From Pseudomonas lurida (lineage in GTDB: Bacteria; Pseudomonadota; Gammaproteobacteria; Pseudomonadales; Pseudomonadaceae): DNA of 64,000 bases. The position numbers and the translations under genes are program-made. Positions 25,673-35,047 of the stretch are shown piece by piece. Location of the stretch: NCBI RefSeq assembly GCF_013522705.1, contig NZ_JAAMRE010000020.1:1-64000 (forward strand), in the 5' to 3' direction. Below the pieces are notes generated by a model. It saw nothing but the letters and a program-made list of their open reading frames with translations. It had not been told where the DNA came from and did no database searches. Position 1 is the first letter of the stretch. The number at the start of each line of letters is the position of its first letter.

Positions 25673-26422
25673 ATGCTAATTATCCCCGCTATCGATCTCA
25701 AGGACGGCGCCTGCGTACGTCTGCGCCAAGGCCGCATGGAAGATTCCACCGTGTTCTCCGATGACCCGGTGAGCATGGCTGCCAAATGGGTGGAAGGGGG
25801 CTGCCGTCGTCTGCATCTGGTGGACTTGAACGGCGCCTTCGAAGGCCAGCCGGTCAATGGTGAAGTCGTCACCGCCATCGCCAAGCGCTACCCGAACCTG
25901 CCGATCCAGATCGGCGGCGGTATCCGCTCTCTGGAAACCATCGAGCATTACGTCAAGGCAGGCGTGAGCTACGTGATCATCGGCACTAAGGCGGTCAAAG
26001 ACCCGGCGTTTGTCGCCCAAGCCTGTCGCGCGTTTCCCGGCAAAGTGATCGTGGGCCTGGATGCCAAGGACGGTTTCGTCGCCACCGACGGCTGGGCTGA
26101 GATCAGCACCGTGCAGGTGATCGACCTTGCCAGGCAGTTCGAAGCCGATGGCGTGTCCGCCATCGTTTATACCGACATCGCCAAAGACGGCATGATGCAG
26201 GGCTGCAACGTGCCGTTCACCGCGGCACTGGCGGCGGCGACGAAAATTCCGGTGATCGCTTCCGGCGGTATCCACAACCTGGGTGACATCAAGTCACTGC
26301 TGGACGCCAAGGCCCCCGGCATCATTGGCGCCATCACCGGCCGTGCGATCTATGAGGGCACGCTGGACGTGGCTGAAGCTCAAGCTTTTTGTGATGGCTA
26401 CGCGGCCAGCTCCAAGTCGTAG
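25673..26422 (+). CDS. hisA: ProFAR isomerase HisA
   Basis: 249 residues, TIM barrel. Catalytic aspartates lie in IIPAIDLKDGACVRL and VIVGLDAKDGFVAT; phosphate-binding glycines are in IQIGGGIRS and IASGGIHNLGD. It isomerises N'-ProFAR to PRFAR. Start ATG at 25673 has gaagga upstream. Confidence 0.97.
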   Translation: MLIIPAIDLKDGACVRLRQGRMEDSTVFSDDPVSMAAKWVEGGCRRLHLVDLNGAFEGQPVNGEVVTAIAKRYPNLPIQIGGGIRSLETIEHYVKAGVSYVIIGTKAVKDPAFVAQACRAFPGKVIVGLDAKDGFVATDGWAEISTVQVIDLARQFEADGVSAIVYTDIAKDGMMQGCNVPFTAALAAATKIPVIASGGIHNLGDIKSLLDAKAPGIIGAITGRAIYEGTLDVAEAQAFCDGYAASSKS

Positions 26423-26490
26423 GCTGCAAGCTGCAAGTAAAAGCAGATCTGCTTCTACTTGCAGCCTATAGCTCAAAGCTTGCAACTCTT
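26420..26490. repeat. Intergenic palindromic repeat (CTTGCAGCT family), copy 2
   Basis: Between hisA and hisF: GGCTGCAAGCTGCAAGTA pairs with TACTTGCAGCC around a centre at AGCAGATCTGCT, followed by CTATAGCTCAAAGCTTGC. It shares its core words with the copy before hisA and starts almost on the hisA stop codon. Confidence 0.7.
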
Positions 26491-26505
26491 ATCGGAGATA
26501 AGCCC

Positions 26506-27276
26506 ATGGCTTTAGCCAGACGCATCATCCCTTGCCTGGACGTCGACAACGGTCGCGTGGTCAAGGGCGTCAAGTTCGAGAACATCCGCGACGCCGGCGA
26601 CCCGGTGGAAATCGCCCGTCGCTACGATGAGCAGGGTGCCGACGAGATTACCTTTCTCGACATTACCGCCAGCGTCGACGGCCGCGACACCACCCTGCAC
26701 ACCGTTGAGCGCATGGCCAGCCAGGTGTTTATCCCGCTGACCGTCGGCGGTGGCGTGCGCACCGTGCAAGACATCCGCAACCTGCTCAATGCCGGCGCCG
26801 ACAAGGTTTCGATCAACACCGCGGCGGTGTTCAATCCCGAGTTTGTCGGCGAAGCGGCACAGCACTTCGGCTCGCAATGCATCGTGGTGGCCATTGACGC
26901 CAAGAAGGTCTCCGGCCCCGGCGAAACCCCGCGCTGGGAGATCTTCACCCACGGCGGCCGCAAACCCACCGGCCTGGACGCGGTGGAGTGGGCGATGAAA
27001 ATGGAAGGCCTGGGCGCCGGTGAAATCCTGCTGACCAGCATGGACCAGGACGGCATGAAAAACGGCTTCGACCTGGGTGTGACGCGCGCCATCAGCGATG
27101 CTTTGGGCATTCCGGTGATCGCTTCCGGCGGCGTCGGCACCCTGCAGCACTTGGCTGACGGTGTCATCGAAGGCCACGCCAGCGCGGTGCTGGCGGCGAG
27201 TATTTTCCACTTTGGCGAGTACACCGTTCCTGAGGCCAAGGCCTACATGGCAGCTCGCGGTATCGTCGTTCGCTAA
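26506..27276 (+). CDS. hisF: Imidazole glycerol phosphate synthase, cyclase subunit HisF
   Basis: 256 residues, TIM barrel. It has the general acid/base aspartates in IPCLDVDNGRVVKGV and VVAIDAKK, and phosphate sites in LTVGGGVRTV and IASGGVGTLQH. With HisH it makes imidazole glycerol phosphate and AICAR. The Shine-Dalgarno is cggag at about 11 bases from the ATG. It may be followed by read-through into the downstream binding-protein gene. Confidence 0.97.
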   Translation: MALARRIIPCLDVDNGRVVKGVKFENIRDAGDPVEIARRYDEQGADEITFLDITASVDGRDTTLHTVERMASQVFIPLTVGGGVRTVQDIRNLLNAGADKVSINTAAVFNPEFVGEAAQHFGSQCIVVAIDAKKVSGPGETPRWEIFTHGGRKPTGLDAVEWAMKMEGLGAGEILLTSMDQDGMKNGFDLGVTRAISDALGIPVIASGGVGTLQHLADGVIEGHASAVLAASIFHFGEYTVPEAKAYMAARGIVVR

Positions 27277-27342
27277 ACGTTGCTGGACACCATGGCAGGC
27301 GCGCGGCACTCTCTGCGCTTGCCATGGATTTCGGTAACCTTC

Positions 27343-28098
27343 ATGTTCAAACACCTGCTGCTCGCCCTCGCCGGCACCTCCCTCCTGTTGGCCGGTTCGG
27401 CCCGCGCCGACGACGCATCCGGCAGCCCTCTGGTGCTGCTCACGGAAAATTTCCCGCCCTATAACATGGCCAAAAACGGCAAAAACTTCGCCAAGGACGA
27501 GAACATCGAAGGCATCGCCGTGGACATCGTGCGCGAAACCTTTAAGCGCGCCGGGATCTCTTACGACCTCACCTTGCGTTTCCCTTGGGAACGAATCTAC
27601 AAGCTCGCCCTGGAAAAGCCCGGTTATGGTGTGTTCGTCATGGCGCGCCTGCCGGACCGCGAAGCGCTGTTCAAATGGGTCGGCCCCATCGGTCCGGATG
27701 ACTGGGTATTGCTGGCCAAGGCCGACAGCACTATCCAGCTGGACGACCTGGAGCACGCACGGCGCTACAAGATCGGCGCCTACAAAGGTGACGCCATCGC
27801 TGAAAGCCTCGAAAAACAGGGGCTCAAGCCTGTGGTCGTGCTGCGTGATCAAGACAACGCGCAAAAGCTCATGGATGGCCGGATTGACCTTTGGGCCACC
27901 GGCGACCCGGCCGGGCGATACCTGGCGCGGCAAGTCGGCATCACCAGCTTCAAGACGGTTTTGCGCTTCAATAGCGCCCAGCTCTACCTCGCGCTGAACA
28001 AGAACGTACCGGACAAGCAGGTGAGCAAACTGCAGGCGGCGCTGGATCAGCTGCGCAAAGAAGGCGTGATCGACGAGATCATGGCGCGTTACCTCTAG
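27343..28098 (+). CDS. Periplasmic SBP family 3-like protein
   Basis: 251 residues with a Sec signal (MFKHLLLALAGTSLLLAGSARA). The mature part begins LVLLTENFPPYNM and continues EGIAVDIVRETFKRAGISYDLTLRFPWERIYKLA, typical of the small PBP-like proteins in Pseudomonas that stand alone without permease genes. The ligand is unknown. Start ATG at 27343 is where the signal sequence begins; an in-frame ORF start at 27280 adds 21 non-conserved residues. Confidence 0.8.
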   Translation: MFKHLLLALAGTSLLLAGSARADDASGSPLVLLTENFPPYNMAKNGKNFAKDENIEGIAVDIVRETFKRAGISYDLTLRFPWERIYKLALEKPGYGVFVMARLPDREALFKWVGPIGPDDWVLLAKADSTIQLDDLEHARRYKIGAYKGDAIAESLEKQGLKPVVVLRDQDNAQKLMDGRIDLWATGDPAGRYLARQVGITSFKTVLRFNSAQLYLALNKNVPDKQVSKLQAALDQLRKEGVIDEIMARYL

Positions 28099-28100
28099 CC

Positions 28101-29687
28101 TCAGCGCGGCTTGAGCAGGTCCACACGCAGGGTAGACGGCTGGTCCGCCTGGTCGAAGGCATAGGTACAGATTTTGTACGGTGTGTTTCTGACGCTGATC
28201 ACCTGGGCATACTTTTCCAGCACCATGCCGGGGTGATCATTGAGTGGGTAGACCAAGTCGATGATCTCGTCCTCTTCATCCGCCGCCGCAGGCGCCGGTG
28301 GAATGGGCCGATAGCCCACGGGGCGCAGGCAATCGGTGGTCGCCGCAGGGCCGAACTTGTAGGTATAGCGGTGCATGAATGGCGGCGCCAGGTTCCAGAT
28401 GACGGTATAGGCCGCCGAGCCTTGTTTATCCAGGTTGATGGTCACATTCGGCGTACGTGCCGGCCCTGGCTCGGCGAGCTCGACCGCAAGGGTCAGGGCG
28501 TTTCTCATCATGCCGTTGGTTACGCGCTGTTCTGCGGACTCGACCCCGACAATACACAGCATGTGCATCCCCGTTTGCGGGCCGATGGCGTCGTTCACGT
28601 AGGCGCCTTCCGCTTTGATCGGCACGCTGTAGAGCGCCGGGTTTTCGCAGTCGATGGCGCGGCGGGTGGTCTTGTAGCGATAGAACGGAGTATTGGTGGT
28701 GAAGGTCAGGTTCCAGCGCGGCACGATGTCTTCGCCTTTGCCACCTGCGGGCTTGATGAAGTACTGCTGGATGGGCTCCAGGTTCTGAAAGGTGATGGAT
28801 GTGGTCGGGTAGAGATCGCAGTGTTCGCTGTCGGCCTGCAGCATGCCGTCGACGAAACACTGATTGAGGAAGCTCACCGGGCTGCCGTAGTTCGTCTCGG
28901 GGTGCCAGACAGCTGTACCGCCATGGATTTCACACGGTGCATCGCGCTGGCATTTGCGCTCCTCTGGCTGGCCTGTGGTGCTGGTGCTGAGGATGCCGAA
29001 GAGCTGGTTGGTCGCCCGGTCCAGCAAGGGCGCGCCGAAGCTGCCCACGCCGACGCCCTGGCACTGGTTCTTCAGGGTGACCCGCCACACAAACGGCTGC
29101 TCCACCAGTTCGCGTGACGTTTGTTGCGTGCAGGCGGACAGCTGCAGGGTGTCCCATTCCGGAGCGATCAGGGTGAGAATATCACTGCCACTGGCAGGCA
29201 CTTCTTCCGCCAGTTTCAATGGCTGGATACCGGCCTTGATCAGGTCGGCCAGTGAAGCCTGCAACTCGACAATCGCCAGGTCGACCCCTTGGCTGCTTCC
29301 CCATTTCAGGGTTTTCAGCGGGTAGGTCTTGAGGGCTTCGAGGGTGTCGTCGAAGTAGTTGAAGCTGATGCTGCCCTTGATCGGCAAGTCGCGTTGCACC
29401 GCGCCGTTCAGGCGGTGCAGGCAGTGACTGCTGGTCAGCACATAGGCCGGACCGGACGTGCCGTCCTCGGTGCGCGTGTCCAGCAGGCTGGCGGTACAGA
29501 GCGTCTGGGTTTCGTTTCTGATTCGGCCGATACCGTTCCAGTGGTCGTGCTGATGCTGGGCATTGGACAACAGGCGGGCAGGGCTGGCGTTGGCCAGGCC
29601 TTCGCCGAAGTCCTTGGGCGTGGCGTGCAGTGTGGCGCAAAGACCGCCGAGCAGCAGACCTGAAGCAACCCTGTGTGTGATGTTCAT
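28101..29687 (-). CDS. Secreted trypsin-like serine protease with C-terminal extension
   Basis: 528 residues with a signal peptide (MNITHRVASGLLLGGLCATLHA). The S1 triad is visible: H in VLTSSHCLHRL, D in GVDLAIVELQ and S in GVGSFGAPLLD, where the usual GDSGGP is altered. Paired cysteines include LCTAS/SHC and SACTQQ. About 250 residues follow the protease domain, holding several more cysteines but no domain I recognise. It converges on the preceding binding-protein gene, two bases apart. Whether it acts on host, competitor or self proteins is not shown. Confidence 0.8.
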   Translation of the reverse strand: MNITHRVASGLLLGGLCATLHATPKDFGEGLANASPARLLSNAQHQHDHWNGIGRIRNETQTLCTASLLDTRTEDGTSGPAYVLTSSHCLHRLNGAVQRDLPIKGSISFNYFDDTLEALKTYPLKTLKWGSSQGVDLAIVELQASLADLIKAGIQPLKLAEEVPASGSDILTLIAPEWDTLQLSACTQQTSRELVEQPFVWRVTLKNQCQGVGVGSFGAPLLDRATNQLFGILSTSTTGQPEERKCQRDAPCEIHGGTAVWHPETNYGSPVSFLNQCFVDGMLQADSEHCDLYPTTSITFQNLEPIQQYFIKPAGGKGEDIVPRWNLTFTTNTPFYRYKTTRRAIDCENPALYSVPIKAEGAYVNDAIGPQTGMHMLCIVGVESAEQRVTNGMMRNALTLAVELAEPGPARTPNVTINLDKQGSAAYTVIWNLAPPFMHRYTYKFGPAATTDCLRPVGYRPIPPAPAAADEEDEIIDLVYPLNDHPGMVLEKYAQVISVRNTPYKICTYAFDQADQPSTLRVDLLKPR

Positions 29688-29752
29688 GGACTGTCCTTAC
29701 AGAATGAGTCGAAGGCTCACTATTCAGGACTGATGGGCGCGAGGCGCTGTAG

Positions 29753-30538
29753 TTATCTAGGGGCCGGGCGGTAAGTGCCGTCCCTGCCATGCCCGGCCAT
29801 GGCCAGGTTGCTGCGCACGCTGATCATCAATTTGATATCGATCCACTCAACGCCTTGGGCCTTGAGCTTGGGCAACTCGCGCTCCAGCACCGCCAGGGTT
29901 TGCGGGTAAGGATGCCCGATCATTACTGCCGAGCCCTGTTTGTGCGCCAGCTTGATCGCGGTTTGCAGTTGCGTGGTAATCGCCGCTTCCGTGCGTTCGT
30001 CGTCCAGGAATACATCCCGCGAAACATGGGCCAGGCCAATTTTCTGCGCCTCGGCGGCGGCCACGGTCTGTGCGCTGGTGCGGCTGTCGACGAAAAACTT
30101 GTTGCGCCGTTGCAGCTCTGCCATCAGCCAGGCCATGGCTTGTGGCTGGGCGGTCATGCGGCTGCCCATATGATTATTGATGCCGGCCGTATAGGGCACC
30201 GCATTGAAGGCCGCATCCAGGCGTTTGCCGAGTTCTTCGATGGGGAGTTCGGGGTGCCAGGCGAATGGGCCGGTGGCTGGGTCCATGGGCATGTGCAGGA
30301 TCACGATCTTGCCGGCCTTGTGTGCCTCGCGGGCGAATTCGGCGGCATGGGGCGTGTCGGGCATGATCGCCGTGGTGACCGGCCCCGGCAGGGCCAGCAC
30401 GCGACGATCCCTGGGCAGGTTTTGCCCAAGGTCGTCGATGATCAGGGTGAGATAGGCTTTGCGGGGCTCGCCGGCAGGGGCCGCGTGGGCGACACCTGCC
30501 AGGCTGCACAGCACAGCGATGATCAGGGCAAAACGCAT
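29753..30538 (-). CDS. YibQ-type divergent polysaccharide deacetylase
   Basis: 261 residues with a signal peptide (to about residue 19, AHA). LTLIIDDLGQN supplies the DD metal motif, with ILHMPMDPATG, NNHMGSRMT and DSRTSAQT following as in DUF610/YibQ. It is encoded just downstream of ctpA (2 bases) and envC, a conserved neighbourhood in gammaproteobacteria linked to cell-wall processing. Substrate is uncertain. Confidence 0.88.
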   Translation of the reverse strand: MRFALIIAVLCSLAGVAHAAPAGEPRKAYLTLIIDDLGQNLPRDRRVLALPGPVTTAIMPDTPHAAEFAREAHKAGKIVILHMPMDPATGPFAWHPELPIEELGKRLDAAFNAVPYTAGINNHMGSRMTAQPQAMAWLMAELQRRNKFFVDSRTSAQTVAAAEAQKIGLAHVSRDVFLDDERTEAAITTQLQTAIKLAHKQGSAVMIGHPYPQTLAVLERELPKLKAQGVEWIDIKLMISVRSNLAMAGHGRDGTYRPAPR

Positions 30539-30539
30539 A

Positions 30540-31856
30540 TCAACGGCTGCGCGTGATGCTCAAGCCCTTGAGCAGGCTCAACGCCTGGGCCAGTTGGTAA
30601 TCGTCGTCCTGCGGCATCGGCTTGGCTTTGGCGCCGCTGCCGGTCGGCTGGTCGGCGCCGCCGTTGCCATTGCCCAGGTGACCTTGCAGGTCGGCCTCTT
30701 TGTAGTACTCGCTGTCGATCTCGTTGGTGATCCTGGCCTTGCGTACTTCGATGTCCGGCACGATGCCCTGAGCCTGGATCGAACGCCCGTTCGGCGTGTA
30801 GTACAGCGCCGTGGTGATCTTCAGAGCGCGCTCGTTGTTCAGCGGCAACACGGTCTGTACCGAACCTTTGCCGAAACTGGTGGTGCCCATCAGCACGCCA
30901 CGCTTCTGGTCCTGCAGGGCACCGGCGACGATTTCCGAGGCCGAGGCGCTGCCGCCGTTGATCAGCACGGCCAACGGCACGTTCTCGCTGAGGTCGTTGC
31001 CGGTGGCCGAGAAGCGCAGCTCGGAATTGGCGATGCGGCCCTTGGTGTAGACGATCAGGCCCTTGGTGATGAAATGGTCGACCACTTCCACCGCCGACTG
31101 CAGCACGCCGCCCGGGTTGTTGCGCAGGTCGAGCACAATACCGCTGAGCTTCTTGCCGTTGTCCTTGCGCAGCTTGGCCAGGGCCTTGGCCACTTCGTCG
31201 CCGGTCTTGACCTGGAACTGCGTGATGCGGATATAGCCGTAGCCCGACTCCAGCAACTGGCTCTTCACGCTCTTGACCGTGATGGTTGCGCGGGTCAGCG
31301 TCACGTCGAACGGGTTGCCGCCGTCGCGCACCAGGGTCAGGGTGATTTTCTGGCCGATCTTGCCGCGCATCTTGTCGACGGCTTCGGTCATGGTCTGGCC
31401 GCGGGTCGGCTGGCCGTTGATCTTGACGATAAAGTCGCCGGCCTGAATACCGGCCTTGGAGGCTGGGGTGTCGTCGATCGGCGAGACGACCTTGATGTTG
31501 CCGTCTTCGGCGCCGACTTCAATGCCCAGGCCGCCGAACTCACCGCTGGTGCTTTCCTGCAGCTCGGCGAAATCTTCCGGCCCGAGGTACGCGGAGTGCG
31601 GGTCGAGGTTGCTGAGCATGCCCTTGATGGCATTTTCCAGCAGGGTCTTGTCGTCTACGGGTTCGACATAGGCTGCCTTGATGCGGTCCATGACCTCGGC
31701 AAAGGTGCGCAGCTCTTCCAGCGGCAACGGCGCCTTGGTGGTCGCGGCCGTGGCGGCAGGTGCAGCCGGAGCGGCCTGGTCGGCAAAAGCCAGAGGCGCG
31801 CCGATCACCAGAGCGATCGTCAGGGCCAGCGAAGTGAGGCGGGACAAATGCAGCAT
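30540..31856 (-). CDS. ctpA: Carboxyl-terminal processing protease CtpA (S41)
   Basis: 438 residues: Sec signal (MLHLSRLTSLALTIALVIGAPLAFA), PDZ domain with FGGLGIEVGAEDG and SKAGIQAGDFIVKINGQPT, and the S41 core. The catalytic serine is in GGSASASEIVAGAL and the lysine in TSFGKGSVQTVLPL. It degrades periplasmic cell-wall hydrolases and other proteins. ATG at 31856 has aggag upstream and begins the leader; a frame extension to 32006 is not plausible. It lies between envC and yibQ. Confidence 0.92.
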   Translation of the reverse strand: MLHLSRLTSLALTIALVIGAPLAFADQAAPAAPAATAATTKAPLPLEELRTFAEVMDRIKAAYVEPVDDKTLLENAIKGMLSNLDPHSAYLGPEDFAELQESTSGEFGGLGIEVGAEDGNIKVVSPIDDTPASKAGIQAGDFIVKINGQPTRGQTMTEAVDKMRGKIGQKITLTLVRDGGNPFDVTLTRATITVKSVKSQLLESGYGYIRITQFQVKTGDEVAKALAKLRKDNGKKLSGIVLDLRNNPGGVLQSAVEVVDHFITKGLIVYTKGRIANSELRFSATGNDLSENVPLAVLINGGSASASEIVAGALQDQKRGVLMGTTSFGKGSVQTVLPLNNERALKITTALYYTPNGRSIQAQGIVPDIEVRKARITNEIDSEYYKEADLQGHLGNGNGGADQPTGSGAKAKPMPQDDDYQLAQALSLLKGLSITRSR

Positions 31857-31887
31857 GTCGAACGAACTCCTAATGTAGATGCGACCC

Positions 31888-33183
31888 TTATCCTTGGGTT
31901 CTGCACCATTGTGCGGGATCGCTTGGGCGACCCTGCTGACGAATAGCGAAGTACAACGCCGGGGTGTCCTGGCCGCCACTGTTACCGACAGTGGAGATGG
32001 ATTCACCGGCTTTTACAACATCACCTGCCGACTTGAGTAATGTCTGATTGTGGCCGTAAAGGCTCAAATAGCCATTCCCGTGGTCGAGAATCACCAATAA
32101 ACCGGCCCCGCGCAGCCAATCGGCAAACACTACGCGGCCACCGTGGACGGCGTGGACCTGGCTGCCGGCAGCGGCGCTGATCATTACACCATCCCACTTG
32201 GCGCGGGTGTCGTCGCCGCGGGTTTCTCCGAAGCGTGCCAGTAATCGACCATCAACCGGCCATGGAAGTTTGCCGCGTGCCGAAGCAAATGGCCCGCCGA
32301 AGGATTCCCCGGCGCTGGAAACCAGCGGGCCGGGAGCCGCGTGCGCCGGTTTACGCGGCGCCGGCGCATCCGAGGTGGCGGCCAGCTCGGCCTCGCGCTG
32401 GCGCTTTTTTTCCGCTTCCTGCTGGGCGATCAGCGCTTTTTGCCGTGCTTCTTCGGCCTCACGCGCCTGGCGGGCCAGGGTTTCTTCGATGGTCTTGAGT
32501 ACTTTCGCCAGGTCGGCCTGGTCCTGTTCACGGGCCTGCAGCTTGGCGTCGCGTGCCTTTACATCGTCATTGAGCTTGGCCAAGGCCAACTGGCGTTCCT
32601 TGCGAACCTTGTCCAGTTCGTTGCGCTGGGCGTCCAGGCTGCTCTTCTGGTCTTCCAGCTGCGACTGCTGGTTAGTGATCTCCTGTTCCACATTGGCCAA
32701 CTGGCGCAGGGTCTCGTTGAAGCTTTTCAATTGCTCCAGGCGGGCCTTGCTCAGGTAATCGTAGTAGGTCAGGGTGCGCGCGAATTTTTCCGGGTTCTGC
32801 TGGTTGAGCAGCAGCTTTAAGTATTCCTGGCGGCCGCTCTGGTAGGCGGCGCGGGCCTGGATCGCGATCAGGCGTTGCTGTTCAACGCGTGCGCTCTGGA
32901 GTTTTTTTTTCTCAGCGTCGAGTCGCTCCAGTTCCGACTCGCTCTTCTTTAGTTCTTTTTGCAACTCTTGGACTTGCTTCTCCAGCTTGCCCATTTCGGT
33001 TTCCGTACCGCGCAGGTCTTTCTGCACTCCGGATTTTTCTTCCTGGAGCTTGCCGAGCAGTTTCTTCAACTCGGCAATGTCCTGACGCGTAGCGTCCAAC
33101 TGTTGTTGGGTTTGTGCGCGCTCGTCGGCAAACGCCGGTTGGAGCAGGCAGACAAGAGCAAGGGTAATCAAGGCGCGAAGCAT
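31888..33183 (-). CDS. envC: EnvC-type amidase activator (degenerate M23/LytM)
   Basis: 431 residues with a signal peptide (MLRALITLALVCLLQPAFA), a coiled coil from about residue 25 to 255 (heptads such as LEKQVQELQKELKKSESELERL), and a C-terminal LytM domain. The zinc ligands of active M23 peptidases are missing: the region reads AKWDGVMISAAAGSQV and YLSLYGHNQTLL rather than HxxxD and HxH. Known EnvC likewise activates the AmiA/B amidases at the septum without hydrolysing the wall. A GTG five codons upstream (33198) is possible, but neither start has a clear Shine-Dalgarno. First gene of envC-ctpA-yibQ. Confidence 0.9.
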   Translation of the reverse strand: MLRALITLALVCLLQPAFADERAQTQQQLDATRQDIAELKKLLGKLQEEKSGVQKDLRGTETEMGKLEKQVQELQKELKKSESELERLDAEKKKLQSARVEQQRLIAIQARAAYQSGRQEYLKLLLNQQNPEKFARTLTYYDYLSKARLEQLKSFNETLRQLANVEQEITNQQSQLEDQKSSLDAQRNELDKVRKERQLALAKLNDDVKARDAKLQAREQDQADLAKVLKTIEETLARQAREAEEARQKALIAQQEAEKKRQREAELAATSDAPAPRKPAHAAPGPLVSSAGESFGGPFASARGKLPWPVDGRLLARFGETRGDDTRAKWDGVMISAAAGSQVHAVHGGRVVFADWLRGAGLLVILDHGNGYLSLYGHNQTLLKSAGDVVKAGESISTVGNSGGQDTPALYFAIRQQGRPSDPAQWCRTQG

Positions 33184-33331
33184 AGAGGCGGGCGACACCA
33201 GGGGGAAAGGGACGGCCTAGTATGCCCGCCAAGCGCTGCAAAAAAAACGCCCAATTCGGGCTCGCGGACAAGTTAGGCGCCGAGTGGCGGTGGTATGGCA
33301 AAAAGATATCTACCAAACACCGCAGATCCAA

Positions 33332-33358
33332 TGTGGGAGAGGGCAAGCCCCTCCCACA
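33332..33358. repeat. REP palindrome (single)
   Basis: TGTGGGAGAGGGC / GCCCCTCCCACA stem of the GTGGGAGGGGGC family, in the gap between gpmI (ends at 33371) and envC. Both genes are on the minus strand, so it lies after gpmI and before envC. Confidence 0.85.
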
Positions 33359-33370
33359 CGGTTGTTTAGA

Positions 33371-34897
33371 TCAAACCAGGATTGAGGTGCCAGTCATCTC
33401 TTTGGGCTTCTCCAACCCCATCAGCATCAACATGGTCGGTGCCACGTCCGCCAGCACGCCGCCCTCACGCACTTTGAAATCGCGCTTGCCCACATAGATG
33501 AACGGCACCGGCTCGGTGGTGTGGGCCGTGTGGGCCTGACCGGTGGATTCGTCGGACATCTGCTCGCAGTTGCCGTGGTCGGCCGTGATCAGCGCTTCGC
33601 CGCCGACGTTTTCCAGGGCTTCGACAATGCGGCCGACGCACCGGTCCAGGCATTCGACGGCCTGGGTGGCGGCCTTGAGATTGCCGCTGTGGCCGACCAT
33701 GTCGCCGTTGGCGTAGTTGACCACGATCACGTCGTAGCGCTGGTGTTCGATGGCGTCGACGATTTTGTCGGTGACTTCCGGCGCGCTCATTTCCGGCTGC
33801 AGGTCGTAGGTGGCGACTTTCGGCGATGGGATCAGGATGCGTTCTTCGCCGGGAAACGGCTCTTCGCGGCCGCCGGAGAAGAAGAAGGTCACGTGGGCGT
33901 ATTTCTCGGTTTCAGCGATACGCAGCTGGGTCTTGCCGTTTTTCGCCAGGTAATCACCCAGTACGTTTTCCAGGCTGCCGGGGGCGAAAGCCGACGGCGC
34001 CGGGATGTTCGCGGCGTATTGGGTGAGCATCACGAACTCGACTTTCGGCTGGCGCGCGCGCTCGAAGTCTTTGAAGCCGGCGTCGACGAATACGTGGCTC
34101 AGCTCGCGGGCGCGGTCGGCGCGGAAGTTCATGAACACCACGGCGTCGCCGTCTTCGACTTTCACCGGCTCGCCGATGGTGGTGGCTTTGACGAACTCAT
34201 CGCTCTCGCCCCGCGCATAGGCAGCTTCCAGGCCTTCCTGGGCGGTGGCGGCGTGGAATTCGGCCTGGCCGTCGACAATCAGGTTGTAGGCCTGGGACAC
34301 GCGATCCCAGCGATTGTCGCGGTCCATGGCGAAGTAGCGGCCCACCAGGCTGGCGATGCGGCCCTTGCCCAAGGTGGCAAAGGTGGCATCCAACAGCTCG
34401 ATAGACGATTGTGCGCTTTTGGGCGGCGTGTCGCGGCCATCAAGGAAGGCATGCAGGTAAATCTTGTCGGCGCCGCGCTTGAACGCCAGTTCTGCCATGG
34501 CGACCAGATGATCCTGGTGGCTGTGCACGCCGCCATCGGACAGCAGGCCCATGAAGTGCACGGCCTTGCCCGCAGCGACTGCTTTATCTACCGCCGCGCA
34601 GATGGTTGGGTTTTCGAAGAACTCGCCATCGCGGATCGCTTTGGTCACGCGGGTAAAGTCCTGATAGACCACTCGTCCGGCGCCCAGATTCATATGGCCG
34701 ACTTCCGAGTTGCCCATCTGGCCGTCCGGCAGGCCCACGTCCATGCCCGAGCCGGAGATCAGGCCGTTGGGCACAGTGGCGGTCAGGCGATCCAGTACGG
34801 GCTTGTCGGCCGCGTATACGGCGTTGTCGTGGTGGCTTTCACTGTGTCCGAAGCCATCGAGAATTATCAGGACCAAAGGTTTAGGCGTAGTAGTCAT
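33371..34897 (-). CDS. gpmI: 2,3-bisphosphoglycerate-independent phosphoglycerate mutase GpmI
   Basis: 508 residues. It has the metal-binding LIILDGFGHSE, phosphoserine site MGNSEVGHMNLGAGR, and late motifs VVNYANGDMVGHSG, ALITADHGNCEQM and TAHTTEPVPF that supply the second manganese site. It interconverts 3- and 2-phosphoglycerate without a diphosphoglycerate cofactor. Transcribed toward the envC operon and divergent from the rhodanese-grxC-secB genes. Confidence 0.97.
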   Translation of the reverse strand: MTTTPKPLVLIILDGFGHSESHHDNAVYAADKPVLDRLTATVPNGLISGSGMDVGLPDGQMGNSEVGHMNLGAGRVVYQDFTRVTKAIRDGEFFENPTICAAVDKAVAAGKAVHFMGLLSDGGVHSHQDHLVAMAELAFKRGADKIYLHAFLDGRDTPPKSAQSSIELLDATFATLGKGRIASLVGRYFAMDRDNRWDRVSQAYNLIVDGQAEFHAATAQEGLEAAYARGESDEFVKATTIGEPVKVEDGDAVVFMNFRADRARELSHVFVDAGFKDFERARQPKVEFVMLTQYAANIPAPSAFAPGSLENVLGDYLAKNGKTQLRIAETEKYAHVTFFFSGGREEPFPGEERILIPSPKVATYDLQPEMSAPEVTDKIVDAIEHQRYDVIVVNYANGDMVGHSGNLKAATQAVECLDRCVGRIVEALENVGGEALITADHGNCEQMSDESTGQAHTAHTTEPVPFIYVGKRDFKVREGGVLADVAPTMLMLMGLEKPKEMTGTSILV

Positions 34898-35009
34898 AGA
34901 TCCTCTCGCGGCGTTAATAAGGAAGGCAATGGAAAAGGGAGTGGCAGTTTAAAGCGAAGTTCCGACCACGTCACCGCTTTACGGGGGTTGGCCCCCCCTG
35001 GCGGCTGTG

Positions 35010-35015
35010 TATACT
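35010..35015 (+). promoter_or_regulatory. Possible -10 element of the rhodanese-grxC-secB operon
   Basis: TATACT about 33 bases before the rhodanese ATG resembles a -10 box. The -35 candidate TTGGCC, 16 bases upstream, is weak. Confidence 0.35.
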
Positions 35016-35047
35016 TACCGCCATTTTAACGCCCTGGAACCTCCTTG

